A stretch of DNA of 10,348 nt from an uncultured Paracoccaceae bacterium (GTDB lineage Bacteria; Pseudomonadota; Alphaproteobacteria; Rhodobacterales; Rhodobacteraceae), in assembly GCA_938038825.1 (NCBI GenBank), contig CALHST010000318.1, positions 1 to 10,348 on the forward strand, read 5' to 3'. The notes below the pieces were generated by a model. It was not told the DNA's origin, did no database searches, and saw nothing but the letters and a program-made list of their open reading frames with translations. The position numbers and the translations under genes were made by a program. Shown here in pieces: positions 1 through 7,106 of the stretch (its first letter is position 1; each line of letters begins with the position of its first letter).

Positions 1-1284
1 TATTGGGTCAATGTGTTGCGCGGCTTATCTGATGTGGATGACTCTGTGCGTCAGTCTCGGATCACAGCGGCCTGGGACGAACTTGATACGGCGCAAAGGT
101 TCCTGTTGAACAAGTTATTTACAGGTGGTTTCCGCATAGGAGTGAGCCAGAAACTGATGACACGCGCATTGTCAAAAGCCACCGGCAAGCCGGAACCGGA
201 ACTGGCGCACCGTCTTATGGGCAATTGGACTCCTGACACGACAACTTGGTACGACCTGATCGAGGCCGAAGATGCGAGCGCGGATGCATCGCGCCCGTAT
301 CCGTTTTACCTTGCACATGGGATTGACGAGGATCCCGCAGCGCTCGGCGCACCCGACGATTGGTGTGCAGAGTGGAAATGGGATGGCATCCGCGGGCAGC
401 TGATTGTGCGCGACGGCCAATATTTCACCTGGTCGCGCGGCGAAGAACTGATGACCGACCGTTTTCCAGAATTTTCTCGTGTGCTGGATTTTGTCCCGGA
501 CGGCACCGTGCTGGATGGCGAAATCCTTGCATGGAACAGCGCGCCCATGCCGTTCAACGCCCTGCAAAAGCGCATTGGCCGCAAGACTGTTCCCAAAAAA
601 CTGCTGCTGGATGCACCTGTGATCCTTTACGCCTATGACCTGCTGGAATGGCAAGGAAGGGACATGCGCGATCAGCCCTTTGAAGACCGGCGCGCCCGTC
701 TGCAGGCACTCTGTGAGACCCTGCCCGAAGACGCGCCCATAAAGCTGTCGCCTCAGATTCCGTTCGCGGATTGGACAGACCTTGCAAAGGCGCGCGCAAC
801 GGCACGTGAGGCTCATGCCGAAGGGCTCATGATCAAACGGGCAGCATCGCCATATTTGTCAGGGCGAAAAAAGGGCGACTGGTGGAAATGGAAACTCGAT
901 CCGCTCACCCTTGATGCTGTGATGATCTATGCGCAATCGGGTCACGGTCGGCGGGCCAATTTGTTCACCGATTTCACTTTTGCTGTATGGAATGGCAATG
1001 ACCTGGTCCCCTTTACCAAAGCGTATTCTGGCCTGACAGACGAGGAATTCCGGAAAATCACGGCATGGGTCAAGAAAAACACGCAACAACGGTTTGGCCC
1101 CGTTCGGCAGGTCACCCCGCACCATGTCTTTGAGATCGCCTTTGAAGGCATTCAGGAAAGCAGCCGTCATAAGTCAGGAGTCGCATTGCGGTTTCCCCGG
1201 ATGCTGCGCTGGCGCCAGGACAAACCCGTTCAAGAAGCAAATACCTTGGATGATCTGAAACAGATGCTTGCCACCTATGGCTAA
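1..1284 (+). CDS. ATP-dependent DNA ligase, cisplatin damage response type (5' partial)
   Basis: ATP-dependent DNA ligase that seals nicks through a ligase-adenylate intermediate, probably in DNA repair. The frame is open to the left window edge, so the 5' end is missing; the GTG at 13 is internal, not the start. About 100 N-terminal residues are probably absent, since I recall this family as about 530 residues and 427 are visible. Nucleotidyltransferase motifs appear in order: EWKWDG, with the adenylated lysine codon at 376-378 (motif I); VLDGEILAW near 508 (III); LYAYDLLEW (IIIa); EGLMIKR (IV); and WWKWKLDP (V). A C-terminal OB-fold region follows (GHGRR, FEIAFEGIQ, LRFPRMLRWR). The N-terminal helical part includes GGFRIGVSQKLMTRAL. 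In this family the gene often neighbours a ligase-associated exonuclease and helicase; those would lie outside the window. The next gene starts 30 bases downstream on the same strand. Confidence 0.93.
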   Translation, partial: YWVNVLRGLSDVDDSVRQSRITAAWDELDTAQRFLLNKLFTGGFRIGVSQKLMTRALSKATGKPEPELAHRLMGNWTPDTTTWYDLIEAEDASADASRPYPFYLAHGIDEDPAALGAPDDWCAEWKWDGIRGQLIVRDGQYFTWSRGEELMTDRFPEFSRVLDFVPDGTVLDGEILAWNSAPMPFNALQKRIGRKTVPKKLLLDAPVILYAYDLLEWQGRDMRDQPFEDRRARLQALCETLPEDAPIKLSPQIPFADWTDLAKARATAREAHAEGLMIKRAASPYLSGRKKGDWWKWKLDPLTLDAVMIYAQSGHGRRANLFTDFTFAVWNGNDLVPFTKAYSGLTDEEFRKITAWVKKNTQQRFGPVRQVTPHHVFEIAFEGIQESSRHKSGVALRFPRMLRWRQDKPVQEANTLDDLKQMLATYG

Positions 1285-1314
1285 TCCTGCGTCACACACC
1301 CGCAACACACCACC

Positions 1315-2061
1315 ATGCGCCAAAAAAAGGGAGTTGCGCTTTGCCCGTTCTTGGCGAACTCATTACGTATGTTACGTTTGATTGATGAGACTGTGGGAAA
1401 GTGGCTGCGGCATGTCTTTTTCATTATTGTGCGCACTTATTACGCCCTGTTTTACAACGTAAGTTGCGCCAACAAGCACATCCTGCAAAACAAACCCGGC
1501 ACGCTTATTCTGGCCACACATGTGAGCCGCCACGATGGTCCACTGATTGCTTCGATCCTGTATTCCACACAGCGCATTCGCCCCACAGTACATTATTCGG
1601 AATATTATAGCGTGGCCCAATGGTTCCCCATGATGGTGTCAGCCGCGATCCCCATGAGCTCTCCCAAATCATGGCCGGACGAGAAACGTCAGAAGCGCAA
1701 AGTGGACACGCTTGCCAAGATACACGGGGTTTTAGACGATGGTTACCCTGTGCTTGTCTTCCCTGCGGGAAAAGTGCGCCGCCAACCCGAAGAAATTGTG
1801 GAACCGTATTTGTCGGGGGTACATGACATCCTGCGTTCCGCTCCGGATACACCGGTCATGCTGTTGCGCCTTGGGGGGCTTGGTACTTTTCAGCCCGCAG
1901 TTTACGATCTGTTCTGGAGCTTTCTTGGCCGCAAAAAAGGACGCCGCCATATCAGTGTGGATCTGCAAATGGTCACAGACTTAGACCCCACGCTGGAACT
2001 TGCCGACTTCAACAAGACGCTAGAGCAGCTTTTGAACACCGAAATTGGAACAACTGTTTAA
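1315..2061 (+). CDS. PlsC-like 1-acylglycerol-3-phosphate acyltransferase family protein
   Basis: Predicted lysophospholipid acyltransferase-like enzyme of 248 residues, acting at the inner membrane. The signature HX4D catalytic motif is present as THVSRHDG (H69, D74). The usual acceptor-binding block FPEGTR appears as FPAGKVRR (149-156), so the usual Glu is replaced by Ala. A hydrophobic stretch (about 33-47, HVFFIIVRTYYALFY) precedes the catalytic block and could be a membrane anchor. The start is uncertain: the ATG at 1315 has no good ribosome binding site. AAGGGAG at 1327-1333 lies just inside it, and a TTG at 1351 or ATG at 1369 would also leave the domain intact. It sits between the ligase (30 bases) and the amidohydrolase (45 bases), possibly co-transcribed. 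The substrate cannot be told from sequence; the acyl acceptor may not be lysophosphatidate. Confidence 0.8.
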   Translation: MRQKKGVALCPFLANSLRMLRLIDETVGKWLRHVFFIIVRTYYALFYNVSCANKHILQNKPGTLILATHVSRHDGPLIASILYSTQRIRPTVHYSEYYSVAQWFPMMVSAAIPMSSPKSWPDEKRQKRKVDTLAKIHGVLDDGYPVLVFPAGKVRRQPEEIVEPYLSGVHDILRSAPDTPVMLLRLGGLGTFQPAVYDLFWSFLGRKKGRRHISVDLQMVTDLDPTLELADFNKTLEQLLNTEIGTTV

Positions 2062-2106
2062 GGTCCGTCCCAACTTACCCCAACTTTAAAAAGGCGCAGG
2101 GTCCGC

Positions 2107-2979
2107 ATGAAACCAACAGCCGAGATGCCACCCCAATCGCGCCCCTACGCTCGAACCTTGCCCAAAGGATCTGTGGATGCACATGTCCATCTTGTCGCGG
2201 GAGCAACAGAATTTCCGTTGTGGGATGGGCGCGTCGAAGATCCTGCACCGGGTCCTGACTTAGAGGGATGGCTCGATTTATATCGCGATCACCTCAATGC
2301 ATTGGGTTGTTCGCGAGGGTTGATAGTGCATTCGATCCTATACGGAACGGACAATAGCGTCACGGTTGAGGCTGTCCGGCGTATGGGGTCCGGTTTCAAA
2401 GGTGTGGGGTTGTTGCCTGATGGCGCGACCGAGGCGCAGTTGGACCAATTCACAGATTGGAACATGGTCGCGGTGCGCTTGAATTATGTGCACGGCGGTG
2501 TCCTGACATGGGACGGTGCCAAGAAACTGGCGCCCGCCTTGGCAGAACGTGGTTTGCACATTCAAATGCTGGCGCATTCGGATCGTCATATGGAAGAGAT
2601 CGCAGATGACGTACGCGCGATGCCCTGCCCTGTGGTGTTTGATCACCTTGGTTGGCCCGCAGACGGAATGACCCCAAACAGCGCAGGGTTCCAAAGTCTG
2701 TGCGCCTTGCTGTCCGAGGGTCATGCCTTTGCCAAACTGTCCGCGCCTTACCGGATGAGCGCACCACCCTACGACGCGGCGGCGGCCTGTACGAAAGCGC
2801 TGATTGCCGCCAATCCGGATCGGTGTATGTGGGGCAGCGATTGGCCGCATCTGATGTTGAACGGCGCGACGATGCCGCACGCGCATGACGTGTTGAACGC
2901 TGTGGATCGCCTGATTGAAGACGCCACAATCCGCCAAAAAGTCTTTGTCGACACGCCGGCAACGCTGTTTGGTCTTTAA
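2107..2979 (+). CDS. Amidohydrolase-2 family hydrolase, LigI-like (2-pyrone-4,6-dicarboxylate lactonase relative)
   Basis: TIM-barrel hydrolase of 290 residues from the amidohydrolase superfamily (COG3618-type). Visible motifs are DAHVHL (D24, H26, H28) at the end of strand 1, H157 in MLAHSD, H180 in FDHLGWP, KLSAPYR (210-216), and the strand-8 aspartate D245 in MWGSDWPH. The pattern of DxHxH, DHLG, KLS.PYR and WGSDWPH resembles LigI, which opens the lactone ring of 2-pyrone-4,6-dicarboxylate without a metal. Relatives include 4-sulfomuconolactone hydrolase and D-galactarolactone isomerase, so the lactone substrate is not fixed by sequence. No aromatic-degradation or sugar-acid genes are nearby. 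The start at ATG 2107 follows CAGGG (2097-2101). The C-terminus ends in the family-typical TPATLFGL. Confidence 0.85.
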   Translation: MKPTAEMPPQSRPYARTLPKGSVDAHVHLVAGATEFPLWDGRVEDPAPGPDLEGWLDLYRDHLNALGCSRGLIVHSILYGTDNSVTVEAVRRMGSGFKGVGLLPDGATEAQLDQFTDWNMVAVRLNYVHGGVLTWDGAKKLAPALAERGLHIQMLAHSDRHMEEIADDVRAMPCPVVFDHLGWPADGMTPNSAGFQSLCALLSEGHAFAKLSAPYRMSAPPYDAAAACTKALIAANPDRCMWGSDWPHLMLNGATMPHAHDVLNAVDRLIEDATIRQKVFVDTPATLFGL

Positions 2980-3010
2980 ATATCTGCAAATCGACTCAAA
3001 ATCCCGTGCC

Positions 3011-3040
3011 AATCGCTTGCCGCACTGCCCGCAAGCGCTT
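3011..3040 (+). repeat. Inverted repeat in the pepF leader (10-base arms, 10-base loop)
   Basis: Left arm AATCGCTTGC (3011-3020), loop 3021-3030, right arm GCAAGCGCTT (3031-3040). Nine of ten positions pair, with an uninterrupted 7-bp core CGCTTGC/GCAAGCG. No T-run follows, so it is not a standard intrinsic terminator. It lies in the 97-base gap between the amidohydrolase and pepF and could end or slow transcription, stabilise an mRNA end, or bind a protein. Confidence 0.5.
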
Positions 3041-3046
3041 AGCTAT

Positions 3047-3063
3047 CGGGTCAACGTTACCCG
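3047..3063. repeat. Near-perfect palindrome just before the pepF ribosome binding site
   Basis: Reads CGGGT-C-AACGTTACCCG. Removing the single C at 3052 leaves a perfect 16-base palindrome. As RNA it forms a CGGGU/ACCCG stem with a 7-base loop, and its last base is the first base of the pepF ribosome binding site. It may be an operator or a translation-control hairpin; both readings are inference. Confidence 0.4.
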
Positions 3064-3069
3064 AAAGGA
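3063..3069 (+). promoter_or_regulatory. Ribosome binding site that fixes the pepF start
   Basis: GAAAGGA sits 7 bases before the ATG at 3077. The same frame is open upstream to 2915, inside the amidohydrolase gene, but the family N-terminus and this site place the true start at 3077. Confidence 0.8.
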
Positions 3070-3076
3070 CCCGTCC

Positions 3077-4897
3077 ATGTTCCAATTGCCCTTCCCCGTC
3101 CGAGATGCCAATGCCGCCTCTGGAGGGCGTGATTTAGGGGATCTGCCTGAATGGAATCTGGATGATCTCTATACAGGGGAAGACGCGCCCGAACTGAAAC
3201 GGGATCTTGATTGGCTGGAAACGGCCTGTACGTCTTTTGCTGCCGATTACGAAAACAAGCTGGCAGATCTGGACGCCCCGGCTGTGTTGGATTGTGTGTT
3301 GCGCAATGAAAAGATCAACAACGTGGCCGGGCGCATCATGTCTTATGCCGGTCTGCGCTATTATCAGCAGACCACGGATGCGGATCGCGCCAAATTCATG
3401 TCCGACGTTCAGGAAAAGATCACCAATTACACCACACCGCTGGTGTTCTTCACGCTAGAACTGAACCGGCTGGAAGATGACCACCTGAATACCCTGTTGG
3501 GTCAAAACGCGGACCTAGCCCGCTATAAACCCATTTTTGATCGCATCCGCGCGATGAAACCGCATCAGCTGTCCGACGAGATGGAAAAATTCCTGCATGA
3601 TCTGGGCGTTGTCGGAGATGCGTGGGAGCGCCTGTTCGATGAGACCATCGCAGGACTGACCTTTGTCGTGAATGGTGAAGAACGCAACATCGAAGGCACC
3701 TTGAACCTTCTGACCGAACAAGACCGCGCCACCCGCGAGGCTGCGTCACACGAAGTGGCCGCCGTTCTGGGTGACAACATCAAAACCTTCGCCCGGGTGC
3801 ACAACACCCAAGCCAAGGAAAAAGAAATCATGGATCGCTGGCGCGGGATGCCTTCGCCGCAAGCAGGTCGCCACCTGTCCAACCATGTGGAACCCGAAGT
3901 GGTTGAGGCCCTGCGCAACGCAGTGGTCGCCGCCTACCCCAAGCTGTCGCATCGTTATTACGAGCTGAAACGCAAGTGGCTCGGCCTTGATGTCATGCAG
4001 GTTTGGGACCGCAACGCACCGCTCCCAATGGAAGACACCCGCATCGTCGATTGGGCACAGGCTGAAAAAACTGTCATGGATGCGTACAACGCCTTTGATC
4101 CGCGCATGGGCGAGATTGCAGCGCCGTTCTTTACCAAAGGCTGGATCGACGCTGCCGTGAAACCCGGAAAAGCGCCTGGTGCGTTCGCGCATCCGACTGT
4201 GACCAACGTGCACCCATATGTCATGCTGAACTACCTCGGCAAACCGCGGGACGTGATGACCCTTGCGCACGAATTGGGACACGGCGTGCATCAAGTGCTT
4301 GCCGCGGGCCAAGGCGAAATGCTGTCATCAACCCCGCTGACCCTGGCGGAAACCGCCTCTGTGTTTGGCGAAATGCTGACATTCCGCGGGATGCTGGACG
4401 CCGCCGAAACGCCGGAAACCCGCAAAGTTCTGCTGGCCGGCAAAGTCGAAGACATGATCAACACAGTTGTACGCCAAATCGCGTTTTATGACTTTGAATG
4501 CAAACTGCATGACGCGCGCAAAGCGGGCGAGCTGACGCCCGAAGATATCGGCGCGCTGTGGATGTCTGTGCAAGGCGAAAGCCTTGGGCCCGCCTTTGAA
4601 TTCATGGACGGCTATGAAAACTTCTGGGCCTACATTCCGCACTTTGTGCATTCGCCGTTCTATGTCTATGCCTACGCGTTTGGCGACGGGCTGGTGAATG
4701 CGCTTTACTCTGTCTACGCCGAAGGTGCTGACGGGTTTGAGGACAAGTATTTTGACATGCTGCGCGCTGGTGGTTCCAAGCACCACAAAGAATTGCTGGA
4801 ACCCTTTGGGCTTGATGCCTCGGATCCTGCGTTCTGGGACAAAGGTCTTTCGATGATCTCAGGTTTCATCGACGAGTTGGAAGCGATGGAGGGGTAA
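3077..4897 (+). CDS. pepF: Oligoendopeptidase F, M3 family zinc metallopeptidase
   Basis: Cytoplasmic zinc endopeptidase of 606 residues that cuts short peptides, probably in peptide turnover. It begins with the family-typical LPEWNLDDLY (about 24-33), followed by the helical M3 N-terminal region. The zinc site is HELGH (H398, E399, H402), with a downstream Glu in LAETASVFGE (about 425) as probable third ligand. The C-terminal substrate-binding segment HFVHSPFYVYAYAFGDGL is intact. Length matches the pepF/M3 clade of about 600 residues. The start at 3077 is chosen from the strong ribosome binding site at 3063-3069 and from homology; earlier in-frame residues overlap the preceding gene and look non-family. 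It is last in the plus-strand run and is followed by a strong terminator. No signal peptide is visible. Confidence 0.95.
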   Translation: MFQLPFPVRDANAASGGRDLGDLPEWNLDDLYTGEDAPELKRDLDWLETACTSFAADYENKLADLDAPAVLDCVLRNEKINNVAGRIMSYAGLRYYQQTTDADRAKFMSDVQEKITNYTTPLVFFTLELNRLEDDHLNTLLGQNADLARYKPIFDRIRAMKPHQLSDEMEKFLHDLGVVGDAWERLFDETIAGLTFVVNGEERNIEGTLNLLTEQDRATREAASHEVAAVLGDNIKTFARVHNTQAKEKEIMDRWRGMPSPQAGRHLSNHVEPEVVEALRNAVVAAYPKLSHRYYELKRKWLGLDVMQVWDRNAPLPMEDTRIVDWAQAEKTVMDAYNAFDPRMGEIAAPFFTKGWIDAAVKPGKAPGAFAHPTVTNVHPYVMLNYLGKPRDVMTLAHELGHGVHQVLAAGQGEMLSSTPLTLAETASVFGEMLTFRGMLDAAETPETRKVLLAGKVEDMINTVVRQIAFYDFECKLHDARKAGELTPEDIGALWMSVQGESLGPAFEFMDGYENFWAYIPHFVHSPFYVYAYAFGDGLVNALYSVYAEGADGFEDKYFDMLRAGGSKHHKELLEPFGLDASDPAFWDKGLSMISGFIDELEAMEG

Positions 4898-4925
4898 ACC
4901 TACCGTCCTATTTTCAAGATTATGG

Positions 4926-4962
4926 GCCCTCTGCATCTGAAACAGATGCGGGGGGCTTTTTT
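4926..4962 (+). terminator. Intrinsic terminator of pepF and the upstream gene run
   Basis: A 14-bp stem (4926-4939 with 4943-4956) is fully paired apart from two G-U wobbles. It has an AAA loop and is followed by six T (4957-4962). It lies 28 bases after the pepF stop. Confidence 0.93.
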
Positions 4963-5199
4963 ATTGTTAATGCTTTATTGAGTTCGCCTGGCCCGCGATC
5001 CGAACACTGAAACTTGCGTTCAAAATCGAAATTCAAGGAAACGTTGCATCGCCATGGAATTGTCCATCTTTGGCCAAAACCGTTTCCAAATTGTCAACGA
5101 ACGTCCTCAAAAGAGCAGACTGTCCCATTCTTGACGGCGCAAAAAGTGCCCGAATTTTGGGATGCGTTTGGTCACATTTGGCACAAGGGACCGGGTACT
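4963..5199 (+). other. Intergenic leader upstream of the PilJ-domain gene
   Basis: This is the rest of the 302-base gap after the pepF terminator. No convincing -35/-10 pair was found; TTGACG at 5131-5136 is the best -35-like hexamer but has no good -10. The stretch holds a perfect 10-base palindrome TTTGGCCAAA (5069-5078), another CCAAA (5086-5090), and TTTGG at 5156, 5167 and 5177. The frame of the downstream gene is open back to 5014, but that sequence looks non-coding. A 26-codon ORF (5054-5134) is present with a poorly spaced ribosome binding site and is not called. Confidence 0.5.
5185..5190 (+). promoter_or_regulatory. Ribosome binding site that fixes the PilJ-domain gene start
   Basis: AAGGGA lies 9 bases before the ATG at 5200. 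That start puts a clean signal peptide at the N-terminus, whereas the in-frame extension upstream would bury it. Confidence 0.75.
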
Positions 5200-6087
5200 A
5201 TGATTCCAACCAAGAGATCCATTTTGACAACTGCTGCAGCGCTTTTGATCGCTGCAGGCGGCGGCGCATCCGCAAAGACCGATGGCGCAGACGCAAACGC
5301 ACGGTTGGCATTTTCGGACAAGCTTAACATGTATAGTCAGCGCATTGTTGGTTCTGCCTGTGCGCATTCTTTGCAAGACGCGCCTTTTGAAAGCCGCGGG
5401 TTCTTGGCCGTTGCTGGGCGCGAAATTAACCGCATTCTGATTGCGTTGGAAAAAGGCGATCCCGCCCTTGGGATCAGTTCTGTCGAGGAAAACGAAAACA
5501 TTCTGGAACTCTTGAAAGAGATCAAACAAGAATGGGGTCCTGTCTACACAATCTCGCATCGTGTGCTCAGCGGAGATTCCAGCGACACTGTGTTGGAAGA
5601 CCTCGAAAAACGGAACGCGGATTTTTCTGAAAATGCGTTGCGTTTGGTGGGGCTGATTTCGAACCAATACACAGACGCGGACTCCTTGCAGTTGTCCGAC
5701 TCTGTGCGCTTGCAAGTCGCAGGACGGCAGCGCACGTTGTCACAAAAACTGTCATTCGAAGCCTGTCAGATTCAAAAAACAGGCGCAACCGAAGCCCGCG
5801 CAGCGCTCAGCGAAACGGTAAACTTATTTGAGCTGTCTGCAGGCGCGTTGCGCACTGGCATGCCCGAGGTGGGACTGATCCCAACTGACGATCCGGTATT
5901 GGTCGTAGCCCTTGATGGTATCGATCGTCTGTGGTCCGAACTGAAATGGCCATTGATGGCGTTGGAACAAGACGCGGTATGGGACAAAAACACCCAGTCG
6001 CGCATGTATCTTAAATTGAACGAACTGATGCATGAAATGGATAAAGTCGTGATCGAATACACCAAAGCCGCGAAGCTAAACAGCTAA
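5200..6087 (+). CDS. Exported protein with two PilJ/NarX-type sensor domains
   Basis: Predicted periplasmic protein of 295 residues. Residues 1-25 form a signal peptide: KR near the start, the hydrophobic core AAALLIAAGGG, and likely cleavage after ASA. Two tandem copies of the 'type IV pili methyl-accepting chemotaxis transducer N-terminal' domain (PilJ-type, PF13675) follow. The second hallmark is canonical, VAGRQRTLSQKLSFEAC (173-189). The first is degenerate, FSDKLNMYSQRIVGSAC (38-54). Aligned on SQ, both copies share R, L, a basic residue, SQ, K/R, A and C, and Cys54 and Cys189 fall at exactly equivalent positions. In PilJ and NarX this domain senses extracytoplasmic signals, but here there is no transmembrane helix after the signal peptide and no HAMP, kinase or chemotaxis output domain. 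It could be a soluble ligand binder or an accessory sensor; the ligand is unknown. It is flanked by terminators, so it is probably a single-gene transcript. Confidence 0.85.
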   Translation: MIPTKRSILTTAAALLIAAGGGASAKTDGADANARLAFSDKLNMYSQRIVGSACAHSLQDAPFESRGFLAVAGREINRILIALEKGDPALGISSVEENENILELLKEIKQEWGPVYTISHRVLSGDSSDTVLEDLEKRNADFSENALRLVGLISNQYTDADSLQLSDSVRLQVAGRQRTLSQKLSFEACQIQKTGATEARAALSETVNLFELSAGALRTGMPEVGLIPTDDPVLVVALDGIDRLWSELKWPLMALEQDAVWDKNTQSRMYLKLNELMHEMDKVVIEYTKAAKLNS

Positions 6088-6110
6088 CCAATGACCGTTT
6101 CTTAAACACC

Positions 6111-6149
6111 ACAGCCCGCCTCAGCACCGGGGCGGGCTGTTTGGTTTTT
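6111..6149 (+). terminator. Intrinsic terminator of the PilJ-domain gene
   Basis: A perfect 10-bp stem ACAGCCCGCC (6111-6120) with GGCGGGCTGT (6131-6140) and a 10-base loop, followed by TTGGTTTTT (6141-6149). It starts 24 bases after the stop. Confidence 0.92.
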
Positions 6150-6227
6150 CTTTAATTAAGCGCACTGCTTGACCTAAAACACTGAACATATTGACATTTT
6201 CACATATTAGATTGAGGCTCTTTTGTA

Positions 6228-7106
6228 ATGGAAAAACTTGCCAAAGTTGCGGCCGTCACAGCGGCTTACGAAAGACCCGACATTTTGCAGAAGTGGGTTG
6301 ACCACAATGCAGCACTTTTTGGGCATGACAATCTGTTTGTTTTGTCACAAGGCCCGCGCGCGTTGCATGCACCCATACTTGAAAACATCAATTCACTGCA
6401 CCTGCCGCGCGTATTCGATACCGATTTTGACGCCGCCAAAGCCAATTGGTTTTCGCACCAATGTGCGTTGTTATTGACGCTCTATCAGTGCGTGGTTGTA
6501 ACCGATATGGATGAATTGTTGTGCTTGGCCCCAGATCACCCCGGGACTTTGCCTGACTATTTGCTGTCCAGCGGGGTAAAAAATCGCGCGCCTTTGTTTT
6601 TCAACTTGGTACCTTTTGCGGATCGCACCACTGTAGACTGGGCAACACCAGTTCTTGGTCAAGCTAAGGCCATGCAATTTGCCGCACACCTTTGTAACCC
6701 GATGGTCCTTTACCACCCTGTAACGTTTGCCGGCCGCCATACTTTGCGCGACGCCTATTTCGACATCGACCCCGCTTTGCACACATATCATCTGAAATAC
6801 CTCGCGACGGATTCGGCTGGTGACTATTACGATACTCTCGGACAAGAAGTGCGCGGAAAGTTTTCGGAACGCGGTGAAGATGTCACCGCGCTCAAAGGTT
6901 GGTCTCGTGGGCGTCGCAGGTTGGATCGATGGATTGCACACCAAAACACAAAGCCCATTCATCCGTATAAGGACCTTACGCAACGGCTTGACGGGCTTTA
7001 CGGAACGGATCGCATAACGACAAGCGACGGCTTTTTTGTTAAACCGCGCAATTCGGAAGCAACCCCGCTTTTTGAGATCCCCGAGTCTCTGCGCGCGCGC
7101 TATTGA
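6228..7106 (+). CDS. Glycosyltransferase family 2-like protein
   Basis: Predicted nucleotide-sugar glycosyltransferase of 292 residues with a GT-A-like fold (Glyco_tranf_2_4 type). The N-terminal strand KVAAVTAAYERPDILQKWVDHN (5-26) is the usual family opening. The metal-binding acidic motif is VVTDMDELL (90-98, DMD at 93-95). Further features are FFNLVPF (124-130) and a late histidine segment HTYHLKYL (185-192), which is common in this family. No membrane segment or signal peptide is seen, so it probably acts in the cytoplasm on surface polysaccharide or lipid-linked sugar. The acceptor and donor are unknown, and no capsule, LPS or exopolysaccharide genes are adjacent. The ATG at 6228 is preceded by GAGG at 6214-6217, 10 bases away. 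It follows a terminator, so it has its own promoter. It ends in a 7-base overlap with the convergent oxidoreductase gene. Confidence 0.82.
   Translation: MEKLAKVAAVTAAYERPDILQKWVDHNAALFGHDNLFVLSQGPRALHAPILENINSLHLPRVFDTDFDAAKANWFSHQCALLLTLYQCVVVTDMDELLCLAPDHPGTLPDYLLSSGVKNRAPLFFNLVPFADRTTVDWATPVLGQAKAMQFAAHLCNPMVLYHPVTFAGRHTLRDAYFDIDPALHTYHLKYLATDSAGDYYDTLGQEVRGKFSERGEDVTALKGWSRGRRRLDRWIAHQNTKPIHPYKDLTQRLDGLYGTDRITTSDGFFVKPRNSEATPLFEIPESLRARY

Noticed and set aside
172..816. 214-codon minus-strand open frame
   Set aside because: It lies wholly antisense to the DNA ligase, whose motifs are intact, and its translation shows no recognisable domain.
2338..3012. 224-codon minus-strand open frame
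   Set aside because: Antisense to the amidohydrolase; rich in His, Arg and Cys as expected of a shadow frame, with no motif.
2915..3076. In-frame 54-codon N-terminal extension of pepF
   Set aside because: It overlaps the amidohydrolase, is Arg/Lys/Ser-rich and unlike the family, and the ATG at 3077 has a strong ribosome binding site.
3746..4312. 188-codon minus-strand open frame
   Set aside because: Antisense to pepF across conserved sequence; no domain or ribosome binding site seen.
5054..5134. 26-codon ORF in the leader of the PilJ-domain gene
   Set aside because: The nearest AAGGA is 14 bases from its ATG, too far, and the peptide has no recognisable character; a leader peptide cannot be excluded without conservation data.
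6191..6219. TTGACA at 6191-6196 as a promoter for the glycosyltransferase
   Set aside because: A perfect -35 hexamer, but the 16-18 base spacing falls on GC-rich sequence without a -10 match; not called as a promoter.
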